64,000 nucleotides of DNA, taken from NCBI RefSeq assembly GCF_002091675.1, contig NZ_BDAE01000003.1, positions 62,001 to 126,000 on the forward strand, read 5' to 3'. The DNA comes from Pseudomonas luteola NBRC 103146 (GTDB taxonomy: Bacteria; Pseudomonadota; Gammaproteobacteria; Pseudomonadales; Pseudomonadaceae). Below the pieces are notes generated by a model. That model did no database searches. It saw nothing but the letters and a program-made list of their open reading frames with translations, and was not told the origin of the DNA. Within the stretch, counting starts at the first letter, position 1. Every line of letters begins with the position of its first letter. Shown here piece by piece: positions 29,934 through 38,479 of this stretch. Both the position numbers and the translations under genes were made by a program.

Positions 29934-30791
29934 TTACAGAATCGGCTTGCCGCCAGTGACCGCAACGCGAGCGCCAGACACATAGCTGGCTTCGTCAGAG
30001 GCCAGCATGACATATACAGGCGCAAGCTCGGCCGGTTGACCTGCTCGTCCCAGCGGAACCTGGCTACCGAACTGCGAGGCCTGTTCAGGCGGCATGGTGG
30101 ACGGAATCAGCGGTGTCCAGATCGGGCCTGGAGCTACGCTGTTCGCACGGATGCCTTTTTCGGCCAGGAGCTGAGCCAGACCTGCCGTGAAGTTGGCAAT
30201 CGCCCCCTTCGTGGTGGCATAGGGCAGCAGAGTGGCCTTGGGCATGTCCGAATTCACAGAGGTGGTGTTGATGATCGAACCACCTTTGCCCATGTGTTTG
30301 ACGGCTGCCTGGGTGATACGAAACATGGCCGTGATGTTCGTATCGAACGTGTACACCCATTCTTCGTCCGGAATCTCTTCCAGGGAGTCATGGGACATCT
30401 GGAATGCGGCGTTATTGACGAGTACATCAATGCGGCCGAATTCAGACACGGTCTTCTGAACGATATCCAGGCATTGCTGGCGCTTGCTGATATCGCCTGG
30501 CAGTAGCAGAACCTTGCGTCCGGCTTCTTTCACGTAGCGCGCAGTATCCTCGGCATCTTCATGTTCGTTCAGGTAGGAAATGGCAACATCGGCACCTTCC
30601 CGAGCGAAGGCTATGGCCACTGCACGACCGATGCCGCTGTCTCCCCCGGTGATGAGCGCAACCTTACCAGCCAGACGACCAGATCCCTTGTAGCTCTGCT
30701 CGCCACAGTCCGGAACGGGTGTCATTTTGGATTGAAGTGCTGGCGGCTCTTGGGGTTGTTCGGGGAAAGGCGGGCGTGGGTAATCGGTCAT
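29934..30791 (-). CDS. Short-chain dehydrogenase/reductase (YghA/GSP39-like), copy 2
   Basis: 285 residues, the same length as the copy at 27833-28690 and nearly colinear with it: shared FGEQ/CGEQ-SYKGSGRL, LITGGDSGIGRA, FGRIDVLVNNAAFQM, TKGAIANFTAGLAQLLAEK and VAPGPIWTPLIP. The start at 30791 has GGAGGAATTC upstream; a longer frame to 30836 lacks such a site. Differences concentrate in the N-terminal extension and the segment after the catalytic Ser. The pair probably arose by duplication. Substrate unknown. Confidence 0.9.
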   Translation of the reverse strand: MTDYPRPPFPEQPQEPPALQSKMTPVPDCGEQSYKGSGRLAGKVALITGGDSGIGRAVAIAFAREGADVAISYLNEHEDAEDTARYVKEAGRKVLLLPGDISKRQQCLDIVQKTVSEFGRIDVLVNNAAFQMSHDSLEEIPDEEWVYTFDTNITAMFRITQAAVKHMGKGGSIINTTSVNSDMPKATLLPYATTKGAIANFTAGLAQLLAEKGIRANSVAPGPIWTPLIPSTMPPEQASQFGSQVPLGRAGQPAELAPVYVMLASDEASYVSGARVAVTGGKPIL

Positions 30792-30882
30792 GATGAATTC
30801 CTCCAAACGTGTTAGGGCGATGTAAAAATGCGACATGCCATACGTTGAGCGGGTTCACCAAAAGAGATGAATGGTGCTGAAA

Positions 30883-30915
30883 CGATAAAACGAGGCCATA
30901 CGCCTCGCTTTATCG
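30883..30915 (-). terminator. Terminator after the LOG-family gene
   Basis: Read on the - strand: CGAGGC, loop GTATG, GCCTCG, then TTTTATCG, 11 bases past the stop at 30927. Flanking CGATAAA/TTTATCG extends the stem. Confidence 0.75.
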
Positions 30916-30926
30916 ACTGAAGTGAT

Positions 30927-31514
30927 CTACTTGGGCGCGTTGGCGTGCCAGCGAGGCGCTACGGTGGGCGTCCATTGTTCAAGCGCATTGAGCAGTTCAT
31001 CCGGCGACTGGCTGACCTGAAGCATCTCGCGATGAGGGCCAGCCACAAAGCCCTGACTCACTGCATGATCCAGGAACTGTGCAAGGGGCGCGTAGAAGTT
31101 ATTTACTTCCAGAAGGCCCAGCGGCTTGGCGTGATAGCCGAGCTGACCCCAGGTCCAGACTTCGAAGAGTTCTTCCAGCGTACCTAGTCCACCGGGCAAG
31201 GCAACAAAGGCATCCGCCAGTTCAGACATACGTGCTTTGCGTGCATGCATGCCATCGACTACTTCAAGACGGGTCAGTCCCTTGTGGCCGACTTCGGCAT
31301 CCTGGAGGCTTTTGGGGATGATGCCTATCACCTCGCCTCCGGCTGCGAGGGTCGCGTCGGCTACGATGCCCATCAGGCCCACGGCACCGCCACCATAGAC
31401 GAGCGTAAGACCGCGCTTGGCCAGGGCGCGACCCAAGGCTTCGGCAGCTTCACGGTAGATTGGGTCGGCGCCTGTCTTGGCGCCACAAAATACACAAACG
31501 GCTTTCAACGACAT
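30927..31514 (-). CDS. LOG-family (Lonely Guy) nucleotide phosphoribohydrolase
   Basis: 195-residue Rossmann-like protein that, in characterised relatives, hydrolyses (cytokinin) nucleoside 5'-monophosphates to base and ribose 5-phosphate. It begins [15 protein letters not shown]. The diagnostic [16 protein letters not shown] motif and an MHARKARM segment are present. The ATG at 31514 fits the family start; the frame extends to 31571 without a start that suits it. As I recall, a gene of this family neighbours azurin in Pseudomonas. Confidence 0.92.
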   Translation of the reverse strand: MSLKAVCVFCGAKTGADPIYREAAEALGRALAKRGLTLVYGGGAVGLMGIVADATLAAGGEVIGIIPKSLQDAEVGHKGLTRLEVVDGMHARKARMSELADAFVALPGGLGTLEELFEVWTWGQLGYHAKPLGLLEVNNFYAPLAQFLDHAVSQGFVAGPHREMLQVSQSPDELLNALEQWTPTVAPRWHANAPK

Positions 31515-31676
31515 TGCTGATCCTTGGCTGGTAGGAGGCGTAAGCGTAATCCTCACGCCAAGGTTAACCAAGCCTTGTCATGATCAGTGCCGTAGTGCAT
31601 GCGGGGAGAGGTGGCCATGAAGCAATCGGCTGATCGCAGGTGCGCGCGTGCCGATTACTTCAGGCTGGAGGGAGCA

Positions 31677-31763
31677 TCAGGCAGAGACCTGTTCAGGACA
31701 GGTGCCGCTGGCACCCAGAGCGTAGGCGATGAAAAGCTGGTTGATGTAGTCCGGGAATTTCAT
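31677..31763 (-). CDS. Possible 28-residue small protein
   Basis: ATG at 31763 to TGA at 31677. The peptide starts MKFPDYINQLFIAYALGASG and ends TCPEQVSA. An AGGAG lies 8-9 bases upstream in the sequence CTTGAGGAGTACCCACC. Residues 5-20 could form an amphipathic or membrane-associating helix; one cysteine lies near the C-terminus. It occupies an otherwise empty 438-base gap between the LOG gene and azu, read with the LOG gene. I do not recognise it. The support is the ribosome-binding site and context only. Confidence 0.4.
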   Translation of the reverse strand: MKFPDYINQLFIAYALGASGTCPEQVSA

Positions 31764-31952
31764 GGTGGGTACTCCTCAAGACGGCAAGTGACAGGGGCAT
31801 CCTCTCAATATCAGGCTGGCCTTGCCGCTCAAAAGTTTCGATGGCAGCCATAGCCGTTTCGTTGCAAACCATGTTCCAGACGTTTTAGCGATTGGAACTC
31901 GCTTTCAAACATGCCAGTCTTCACTTAGTGAACACATGCGTTAGGAGATTTC

Positions 31953-32405
31953 ATGAAACGTTCGCTTTTCGCTGTCTCTCTGCTTGCTCTGGCCAGCTCA
32001 TCCGTATGGGCAGCCGACCAGTGCTCGGTCGATATTCAGGGAACTGATCAGATGACCTTCAGCACGGACAAGATCAAGGTCAATGAGGACTGCAAGCAAT
32101 TCACGGTCAACCTGATCCATCCCGGCACGCTTCCCAAGAATGTGATGGGGCATAACTGGGTCTTGACCACAAAGGATGATGTCCAGGGCGTCGCCACTGA
32201 CGGTATCGCGGCCGGTATGGACAAGGATTACCTCAAGGAAAACGATTCCCGCGTGATCGCCCATACCAAGGTGATTGGGGGTGGCGAAAAGACGTCCGTG
32301 ACGTTTGATACCTCCAAATTGAAGAAGGGAGAGGACTATGAATATTTCTGCTCCTTCCCCGGTCATGCGGCCATCATGAAGGGCACGCTCACGATCGACG
32401 ACTGA
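31953..32405 (+). CDS. azu: Azurin
   Basis: Periplasmic blue-copper electron carrier linked to denitrification and oxidative-stress pathways. A 20-residue signal peptide (ending SSVWA) precedes the cupredoxin domain. Copper ligands are all visible: His in GHNW, then Cys, His and Met in [14 protein letters not shown]. The disulfide cysteines of mature azurin (near DQC and EDC) are also present. TTAGGAGATTTC precedes the ATG. I found no TTGAT-N4-ATCAA ANR box in the 100 bases upstream. A terminator follows. Confidence 0.97.
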   Translation: MKRSLFAVSLLALASSSVWAADQCSVDIQGTDQMTFSTDKIKVNEDCKQFTVNLIHPGTLPKNVMGHNWVLTTKDDVQGVATDGIAAGMDKDYLKENDSRVIAHTKVIGGGEKTSVTFDTSKLKKGEDYEYFCSFPGHAAIMKGTLTIDD

Positions 32406-32423
32406 ATGTCGAAAGACCGATAG

Positions 32424-32448
32424 AAAGCCCGGCATTGACCGGGCTTTT
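32424..32448 (+). terminator. Terminator after azu
   Basis: AAAGCCCGG, loop CATTGA, CCGGGCTTTT, 19 bases past the azurin stop and 11 bases before the convergent rutR stop. Confidence 0.8.
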
Positions 32449-32458
32449 GCATTTCAGG

Positions 32459-33133
32459 CTAACGGGGCTTCAAACCCTCCAGAATCAGTGCCTGTATACT
32501 GCTCAGCACCTCTTCGAAAAACACAGGGTCATCGAGGGTCTTGCCCAGGATGGCCTGAACCTGGACACGAAAATCGGCGTAGTGCTGGGTGGTTGCCCAG
32601 AGCGTAAAGATCAGGTGATGCGGGTCGACCGGAGCCAGTTGACCGGCGTCGATCCAGGCGCGGATTACTGCAGCTTTAGCCTCGACCGTCTCCCGCAGGG
32701 GCACTTCCAGTTCGCTCAGGAGCAGCGGCGCGCCTTGCAGGATTTCCATGCAGAACAGGCGGGATTCGGCTGGGTAGTCACGAGAGATTTCCAGCTTGTG
32801 CCTGATGTAGCCCTTGATGGCGTCGATCGGGTCCTGCTCTGTGCTAAAGGTCTTCAAGGGGGCCAGCCAGATCACCAACAGCTGGCGTAGCACGTTGAGG
32901 TAGAGGTCTTCCTTGCTGCCAAAGTAGTACAGCAGGTTGGTCTTGGAAACCTCTGCCTGGGCGGCTATCTGGTCAAGACTGGTGCCATGCAGGCCGTACC
33001 GGGAAAACAAGTCCAGCGCTGCCTCAAGGATGATGCCGCGCTTTTCCTCGATCTGCCGTCGGCGGCGCTCCAATGTCGCAGCACTGGGCTTGCGAGTGGG
33101 CTTGCTGGGTGTGGATGAACGGTCCTGACTCAC
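32459..33133 (-). CDS. rutR: TetR-family regulator RutR
   Basis: Uracil-responsive regulator of pyrimidine catabolism. A basic N-terminal arm (about 1-30) precedes the TetR helix-turn-helix (about 33-80, TSLDQIAAQAEVSKTNLLYYFGSKEDLY) and the ligand domain with the RutR-like LFCMEILQGAP and HLIFTLWATTQHYADF. The start is a GTG at 33133 with GGAGTC upstream. It is divergent from rutA, with a perfect palindrome in the shared intergenic region. At 224 residues it is normal. Confidence 0.92.
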   Translation of the reverse strand: MSQDRSSTPSKPTRKPSAATLERRRRQIEEKRGIILEAALDLFSRYGLHGTSLDQIAAQAEVSKTNLLYYFGSKEDLYLNVLRQLLVIWLAPLKTFSTEQDPIDAIKGYIRHKLEISRDYPAESRLFCMEILQGAPLLLSELEVPLRETVEAKAAVIRAWIDAGQLAPVDPHHLIFTLWATTQHYADFRVQVQAILGKTLDDPVFFEEVLSSIQALILEGLKPR

Positions 33134-33285
33134 AACGACTCCTGCCTCTACAGCACGAACTGCACTTTACCGCGAGCGGCCTTGAGTGAGTACCGTCAGT
33201 CGAATTTCATGCTCGCCAGAGTAGCAGGTCGCCTGCGGCTTTCGCCCCATCATCGTGCGGGCTGCACAAACCAGGTGCTTTTGTT

Positions 33286-33301
33286 TGGACCAAATGGTCC
33301 A
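33286..33301. promoter_or_regulatory. RutR operator upstream of rutA
   Basis: TGGACCAAATGGTCCA is a perfect 16-bp palindrome close to the E. coli RutR consensus TTGACCAnnTGGTCAA. It lies between a possible -35 TTGTTT (33281-33286) and -10 TAAGAA (33305-33310), where binding would block transcription. The rest of the 312-base rutR-rutA gap (33134-33445) shows no gene or other clear element. Confidence 0.8.
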
Positions 33302-33445
33302 CGCTAAGAAGCAGGTTTTGACCTAACTCCTTGTTTGCCCAGCAGAAACCTAAAGCTGGCAGAGTTTGTGCTCTGTCCTTGGTATTCCTGGCTTGCGGTA
33401 CGGGCGGGAAATCACTTCGACCCACGAGCGAATCCGAGGCTGAGC

Positions 33446-34540
33446 ATGACTCTAGACATTGGCGTATTCATCCCGATCGGCAACAACGGCTGGCTCCTCT
33501 CCGAGAACGCACCGCAGTACAAACCCACATTCGAGCTGAATAAGAACATTGTGCAACGCGCCGAGCACTATGGCTTCGACTTTGCCCTGTCGATGATCAA
33601 GTTGCGTGGTTTTGGTGGCAAGACCGAGTTCTGGGATCATAACCTGGAATCCTTCACCCTGATGGCAGGCCTTGCCGCCGTTACCTCCCGCATCAAGCTG
33701 TTTGCTACTGCCGCTACATTGACCCTGCCGCCTGCCATCGTGGCGCGGATGGCCTCTACCATTGACTCTATTTCCGGTGGCCGCTTCGGCGTGAACCTTG
33801 TGACCGGTTGGCAAAAGCCTGAATACAGCCAGATGGGCCTCTGGCCGGGCGATGAGTTTTTTGCTACCCGCTACAACTACCTGGGTGAGTACGCCCAGAT
33901 CCTGCGAGACTTGTGGGGAACCGGTCGCTCCGACTTCAAGGGCGAACATTTCCAGATGGAAGACTGCCGTGTCAGCCCGCAACCGCAAGCTGATATGCAG
34001 ATCGTGTGCGCTGGCTCCAGCGACGCCGGCATGGCGTTCTCGGCACGGTACGCCGATTACAATTTTGTCTTTGGCAAAGGTGTGAACACGCCCAAGGCTT
34101 TTGCGCCGACCTCCGAGCGTCTTATGGCCGCCACCGCCAAGACAGGCCGCGACGTAAGCTCCATCGTGCTGTTCATGGTGATTGCCGGCGAAACCGATGA
34201 AGCGGCACGTGCCAAGTGGGAACACTACAAGGCCGGCGCCGACGAAGAGGCCATCAAATGGCTGGGAACTCAGGCAGCAGCAGATACCAAGTCAGGCGGC
34301 GATACAAATGTACGACAGATGTCGGACCCGACGTCCGCGGTCAACATCAACATGGGTACGCTGGTGGGCTCCTACGCCAATGTGGCCCGCATGCTGGATG
34401 AAATCGCCGAGGTGCCTGGGGCCAGTGGTGTGTTGCTGACCTTTGACGACTTCATGCAGGGCGTCACCGAATTTGGTGAAAAAATCCAGCCCTTGATGCA
34501 AAGCCGCCGCCATGTCACTCGGCTGCAGGAGAGTGCCTGA
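33446..34540 (+). CDS. rutA: Pyrimidine oxygenase RutA
   Basis: Flavin-dependent monooxygenase that opens the uracil/thymine ring between N3 and C4, using FMNH2 from RutF. It is a luciferase-like TIM barrel of 364 residues starting [17 protein letters not shown], with the family segments [19 protein letters not shown] and [14 protein letters not shown]. The ATG at 33446 has GAGG 6 bases upstream; the frame extends upstream without homology. The stop overlaps rutB (TGATG). First gene of the rut operon, controlled by the RutR box. Confidence 0.95.
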   Translation: MTLDIGVFIPIGNNGWLLSENAPQYKPTFELNKNIVQRAEHYGFDFALSMIKLRGFGGKTEFWDHNLESFTLMAGLAAVTSRIKLFATAATLTLPPAIVARMASTIDSISGGRFGVNLVTGWQKPEYSQMGLWPGDEFFATRYNYLGEYAQILRDLWGTGRSDFKGEHFQMEDCRVSPQPQADMQIVCAGSSDAGMAFSARYADYNFVFGKGVNTPKAFAPTSERLMAATAKTGRDVSSIVLFMVIAGETDEAARAKWEHYKAGADEEAIKWLGTQAAADTKSGGDTNVRQMSDPTSAVNINMGTLVGSYANVARMLDEIAEVPGASGVLLTFDDFMQGVTEFGEKIQPLMQSRRHVTRLQESA

Positions 34541-35268
34541 TGAACACGCTTGAATCCGTGGCAGGGTATGCCGTGCCGACAGGCAGCCAGGACGTGGTCA
34601 CGCTACCTGCACGCCCTGAGCCCCTGCGACTGAAGGCCAGCGAGACGGCAGTCATAGTCGTCGATATGCAGAACGCCTATGCAAGCAAGGGTGGCTATCT
34701 GGACCTTGCCGGCTTTGATGTAGACGCAACCGGCCCGGTAATCGAAAACATTGCCGGGGTGGTGGAAACCGCGCGTGCGACCGGTATCCAGGTTGTCTGG
34801 TTTCAGAATGGCTGGGACCCGGCCTATCAGGAAGCCGGTGGCCCCGGATCGCCCAACTGGCATAAGTCCAATGCGCTCAAGACCATGCGCCGCCAGCCTG
34901 AACTGCAGGGCCGACTCCTGGCACGGGGCGGTTGGGATTATGCGCTGGTGGATCAGCTTCAGCCGCGGGAGGGGGATCTGGTCGTACCCAAAACCCGCTA
35001 CAGCGGTTTCTACAATACGCCTCTCGATAGCCTCCTGCGTGCCCGCGGCATTCGTAACCTCGTGTTCGTAGGGATCGCCACCAACGTCTGCGTGGAGTCC
35101 ACGCTACGAGACGGGTTCTTTCTCGAATACTTTGGCGTCTGCCTGGGCGATGCCTGCCATCAGGCCGGGCCGCGCTCGGCGCACGAGGCGGCGTTATTCA
35201 ATATCGAGACGTTTTTTGGCTGGGTTTCAACCGTTGCCGATTTCCACGCCACCTTCAAAAAGGACTGA
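34540..35268 (+). CDS. rutB: Ureidoacrylate amidohydrolase RutB
   Basis: Isochorismatase-like cysteine hydrolase that splits the RutA product peroxyureidoacrylate/ureidoacrylate to carbamate and aminoacrylate. 242 residues. The catalytic Asp in VVDMQNAY, a Lys in VPKTRYSGF and nucleophile C184 in [10 protein letters not shown] are visible. Translationally coupled to rutA. rutC follows after 2 bases. Confidence 0.94.
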   Translation: MNTLESVAGYAVPTGSQDVVTLPARPEPLRLKASETAVIVVDMQNAYASKGGYLDLAGFDVDATGPVIENIAGVVETARATGIQVVWFQNGWDPAYQEAGGPGSPNWHKSNALKTMRRQPELQGRLLARGGWDYALVDQLQPREGDLVVPKTRYSGFYNTPLDSLLRARGIRNLVFVGIATNVCVESTLRDGFFLEYFGVCLGDACHQAGPRSAHEAALFNIETFFGWVSTVADFHATFKKD

Positions 35269-35270
35269 CC

Positions 35271-35657
35271 ATGCCCAAGCACGGCGTGATTCCCTCCGGA
35301 ACCGGAAAGCCCCTTGCGCCCTTTGTTCCAGGCTCACTGGCTGATGGAGTTCTGTATGTTTCCGGCACCCTGCCATTCGACAAGGACAACAACGTCGTAC
35401 ACGTAGGCGATGCCGCTGCACAGGCGCGGCATGTGCTGGAAACCATCAAGAGGGTCGTGGAGGAGGCCGGCGGAACGATGGATGACGTGACTTTCAACAT
35501 GATCATGATCACCGACTGGGCGAACTACGGGGCGATCAACGCGGTGTACGCCGAGTATTTTCCAGGCGAGAAGCCCGCGCGTTATTGCATCCAATGCGGC
35601 CTGGTAAAGCCGGATGCGTTGATCGAGATCGCCAGTATTGCCCATGTGGGAACGTAA
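35271..35657 (+). CDS. rutC: 3-aminoacrylate deaminase RutC (RidA family)
   Basis: YjgF/RidA-fold trimer, 128 residues, that speeds conversion of aminoacrylate to malonic semialdehyde. The start [34 protein letters not shown] and the active-site [19 protein letters not shown] are typical. It is two bases after rutB. A REP-like inverted repeat separates it from rutD. Confidence 0.94.
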   Translation: MPKHGVIPSGTGKPLAPFVPGSLADGVLYVSGTLPFDKDNNVVHVGDAAAQARHVLETIKRVVEEAGGTMDDVTFNMIMITDWANYGAINAVYAEYFPGEKPARYCIQCGLVKPDALIEIASIAHVGT

Positions 35658-35674
35658 GTGAGCAAGTGAAGTAG

Positions 35675-35739
35675 TGGGTATCGCTTCGCTCAACCCATCT
35701 TATGAGTCTGTAGGTTGGGTCGAGCCGTCAGGCGATACC
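35675..35739. repeat. REP-like imperfect inverted repeat inside the rut operon
   Basis: GGGTATCGCTTCGCTCAACCCA (35675-35696, mostly) is partly repeated in inverse as TTGGGTCGAGCCGTCAGGCGATACC (35715-35739). Elements of the TAGG(A/T)TGGGTNGAGC...GCGATACCC type are dispersed in Pseudomonas chromosomes. No other copy is evident in this window. Confidence 0.55.
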
Positions 35740-35819
35740 TGCTACCAGGGGGATTTCCCGTCACGCACCTCATGAAACAACCCATGCGCGTTATCCAACG
35801 GTATACAGGGGAGCCTTGC

Positions 35820-36590
35820 ATGCACTACGAGATCCATGGCCGGCAGGATGCCGAGGCCGATACCATCGTACTGTCATCCGGTCTTGGCGGTGCGGGGGCA
35901 TTCTGGGCACCACAGCTCGCGGCGTTGGGCGAGCACTTCCGCGTGGTGACTTACGACCAGACCGGCACAGGCAAGAGCCCGGCGGTTATCCCTGAGGGCT
36001 ATACCATCGAGGCCATGGCGCAGGATGTACTGGATATGGTCGATGCGCTGGGTATCACGCGTTGCCATTTCATGGGGCACGCCCTGGGCGGTCTTGTAGG
36101 GCTTCAGATCGCCCTGATGCGGCCTGAACTCTTGATCAGCCAGATTCTGGTCAACGCCTGGAGCAAGCCTAATCCGCACAGCGCCCGCTGTTTTGCTGTA
36201 CGACTCGCGCTGTTGAACGATACAGGCCCGGCCGCCTACGTACAGGCCCAGCCCCTGTTTTTGTATCCCGCCGACTGGATGCTGCAAAACACCAAACGCC
36301 TCGAGGCCGACGAAGCCCATGCCCTGGCGCATTTTCCCGATAGCGAGAATGTGCGCCGACGTATCGCCGCATTGCAGGCATTCGATGTGGATACCCAGCT
36401 GGCGCAGATCAGAACACCCACCCTGATCGTCGCCAACCAGGACGATCTGCTAGTGCCGTGGGTGTGTTCCGAGCATCTGGCCAAACACCTGCCCGATGCG
36501 CAGTTCGAGCTGCTCAGCTACGGCGGGCATGCCTCCAGCGTGACGGACCCCGATACCTTTAACGCTTTAATGCTCGACTACCTGACCTGA
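35820..36590 (+). CDS. rutD: Aminoacrylate hydrolase RutD
   Basis: Alpha/beta-hydrolase, 256 residues, proposed to aid hydrolysis of aminoacrylate or carbamate in the Rut pathway. It starts MHYEIHGR at 35820 with GGGGAG upstream; the open frame reaches back to 35715 but adds an unrelated leader through the REP-like repeat. The nucleophile elbow reads GHALGG, with Ala in place of the canonical Ser, a feature I recall in E. coli RutD as well. The acid and His (YGGHASS) are present. Confidence 0.9.
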   Translation: MHYEIHGRQDAEADTIVLSSGLGGAGAFWAPQLAALGEHFRVVTYDQTGTGKSPAVIPEGYTIEAMAQDVLDMVDALGITRCHFMGHALGGLVGLQIALMRPELLISQILVNAWSKPNPHSARCFAVRLALLNDTGPAAYVQAQPLFLYPADWMLQNTKRLEADEAHALAHFPDSENVRRRIAALQAFDVDTQLAQIRTPTLIVANQDDLLVPWVCSEHLAKHLPDAQFELLSYGGHASSVTDPDTFNALMLDYLT

Positions 36591-36600
36591 ATCCGATGAC

Positions 36601-36615
36601 AGGAGCGTCGCTCCT
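36601..36615. repeat. Short hairpin between rutD and rutF
   Basis: AGGAGC, loop GTC, GCTCCT. It occupies the 41-base rutD-rutF gap, where rutE is found in E. coli. No T-tract follows. Confidence 0.4.
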
Positions 36616-36631
36616 GCAGTGAGGCTATGCC

Positions 36632-37171
36632 ATGTCACTTGCCAACCTGAATATCGTTTCGCCCGTACAACCTCTTCGTGTACCCAAGCAGGACTATCGC
36701 GATGCCATGGCCCGGCTGGGCGCGGCGGTCAATATCGTGACGACTGATGGTCCCCAAGGCCGTGCCGGCTTCACAGCAACAGCCGTGTGCAGCGTGACCG
36801 ACGAGCCGCCTACCTTGCTGGTCTGCCTGAACCGTTCGGCCTCGGTCTATCCGATTTTCAAGGCCAACGGCACTTTGTGCGTGAATACCTTGAGCAGTGA
36901 GCACAAGGCACTCTCCAATCTGTTTGGCGGTAAAACCGATGTGGAGGAGCGGTTTGCCGCGGCGTGCTGGAATACCCTGATTACCGGCTCGCCAGCGCTG
37001 GAAGGAGCGGTAGTCTCATTTGATTGTCGAATCGTTTCGATCAATACCGTAGGCACTCACGACGTACTCCTGTGCGAAGTGGTCGCTATCGAGCGCCAGG
37101 ACGATGTAGATGGGCTGGTCTACTTCAACCGGAGTTATCAGGACCTGCTGACATCCGCTCCCTGCGGATAA
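36632..37171 (+). CDS. rutF: Flavin reductase RutF
   Basis: NADH:FMN reductase that supplies reduced flavin to RutA. 179-residue flavin reductase-like split-barrel protein with [45 protein letters not shown] (shown in part: [12 protein letters not shown]) and the C-terminal [11 protein letters not shown]. The ATG at 36632 has GAGGC upstream. It follows rutD directly; rutE (malonic semialdehyde reductase) and rutG (permease) are absent from this cluster. Confidence 0.93.
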   Translation: MSLANLNIVSPVQPLRVPKQDYRDAMARLGAAVNIVTTDGPQGRAGFTATAVCSVTDEPPTLLVCLNRSASVYPIFKANGTLCVNTLSSEHKALSNLFGGKTDVEERFAAACWNTLITGSPALEGAVVSFDCRIVSINTVGTHDVLLCEVVAIERQDDVDGLVYFNRSYQDLLTSAPCG

Positions 37172-37279
37172 CTATGGTAGGGATGTGCTGAGCCGCTTAT
37201 TCCTCGTAGAGTATGGGCTGACACATGGGTCGATTAGGCTGTGTCGGTTCGTACAAGAAAGGGTCGAGGATAAGAGTCC

Positions 37280-38434
37280 ATGAGAGGTATCGTTTCTGTG
37301 CTGCAGTGCTGTGGCGCGGCACTGTTGCTGGCTGCCGGTTCGGCCATGGCAGAGCCGGAGCTGCTGCAGGGCACTGTCGGGCAGGCCAAGGTGCTGGTTG
37401 AACTGGATCTGGCTAAACCCGACGAGGTGACCGGGCGCTATTTCTACCAGAAGTACCACACCGATATTGCGCTCGACGGAGCGTTGGACAAGCAGCGTAC
37501 CCTGCGTCTGAGTGAGAATCGTCCTTTTTTCAGCACGAAAAGCGTGCCCATGCAGTGGACGCTCAAACAGGGCGCCAATGGTCGCTGGACCGGCCGCTGG
37601 GCCAGCAAAGGCAAGACGCTCGATATCAGTCTTTCTCCTGTAGCGCTGCCGCCAGCACGTCCTGATGATTTACCCGCCCTGGACGAGCTGCGGCGTACAT
37701 CACCCTATGAGTATCTGCGCCTGAAAGGGCTGAGCCTGAAGAAAGACAGGCAAGACACCTTTATGGGATATGGCTTGCAGTGGTGGGTGGAGCCTGTTTC
37801 CCGCATTCGCCTATTCCAGCTGGTTTCATCCCCTACGGCGATGGATCTGAGCGCTGCCAACAGGACGTTGCAGAATCGGCAGTGGCAGGAGGTGAACAGC
37901 TACTTTGGGTGTCTGTCCGGGGCACGTGATCGTGAGACAGAGTTCGATCAGACGGTCAAACCGGTATTTATCAATGACTCTGTACTGAGCGTCAGCCTGT
38001 TCACCAGCTACGACTGCGGCGGTGCGCATCCAGACTTTGGTGATGCGCCGCTCAACATGGAGTTGGCCACCGGCAAGATTCTAGAGTTGGAAGATGTGTT
38101 CTGGCTGGGTAAGGGGCCGTACATCCATTACGAGCGGGGCATGGATAATCTGGAGGCGTACTCCAACTACCGCGAGCAGTTGTTTGCCCCGTGGGTGGTT
38201 GACCAGTTCAAGCGTCTGTATCCCGAGTTGATGAACGACGACCCAAACGAATGCAATTACCAGGACCCTTCTGTCTGGCAGTTTTCGGTGTGGTATTTCG
38301 AGCCTCGTGGAATTTACCTGGGGCCTACTTTTGCCCGGGCCGCCAGAAGCTGCGATGAGCCAGGCGATACGGTGATTCCCTACAAGACCGTCAAGGCGCA
38401 TCCGGGGCCGGTCAAGGTCACGCTGCCGGAGTAA
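37280..38434 (+). CDS. Periplasmic protein with a DUF3298-like C-terminal domain
   Basis: 384 residues with a signal peptide (about 1-25, ending SAMA). The middle part is not recognisable. The region around YDCGGAHPDFGDAPLNMELATGKILELEDVF (about 228-275) resembles DUF3298/RsiV-type domains, in which a GGAHP motif and a stored-length loop recur. There is a conserved-looking Cys pair in FGCLSG and YDCGG. Function unknown. No operon partner: rutF is upstream by 108 bases and the MFS gene is convergent. Confidence 0.75.
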   Translation: MRGIVSVLQCCGAALLLAAGSAMAEPELLQGTVGQAKVLVELDLAKPDEVTGRYFYQKYHTDIALDGALDKQRTLRLSENRPFFSTKSVPMQWTLKQGANGRWTGRWASKGKTLDISLSPVALPPARPDDLPALDELRRTSPYEYLRLKGLSLKKDRQDTFMGYGLQWWVEPVSRIRLFQLVSSPTAMDLSAANRTLQNRQWQEVNSYFGCLSGARDRETEFDQTVKPVFINDSVLSVSLFTSYDCGGAHPDFGDAPLNMELATGKILELEDVFWLGKGPYIHYERGMDNLEAYSNYREQLFAPWVVDQFKRLYPELMNDDPNECNYQDPSVWQFSVWYFEPRGIYLGPTFARAARSCDEPGDTVIPYKTVKAHPGPVKVTLPE

Positions 38435-38479
38435 TCGGATCAGACTAGAGGCAGCCGGAGCGGCCTCTAGTCTACTCAC

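Noticed and set aside
31599-31853. 84-codon + strand frame upstream of azurin
   Set aside because: No good ribosome-binding site and a low-complexity composition; the opposite strand has a better small-ORF candidate.
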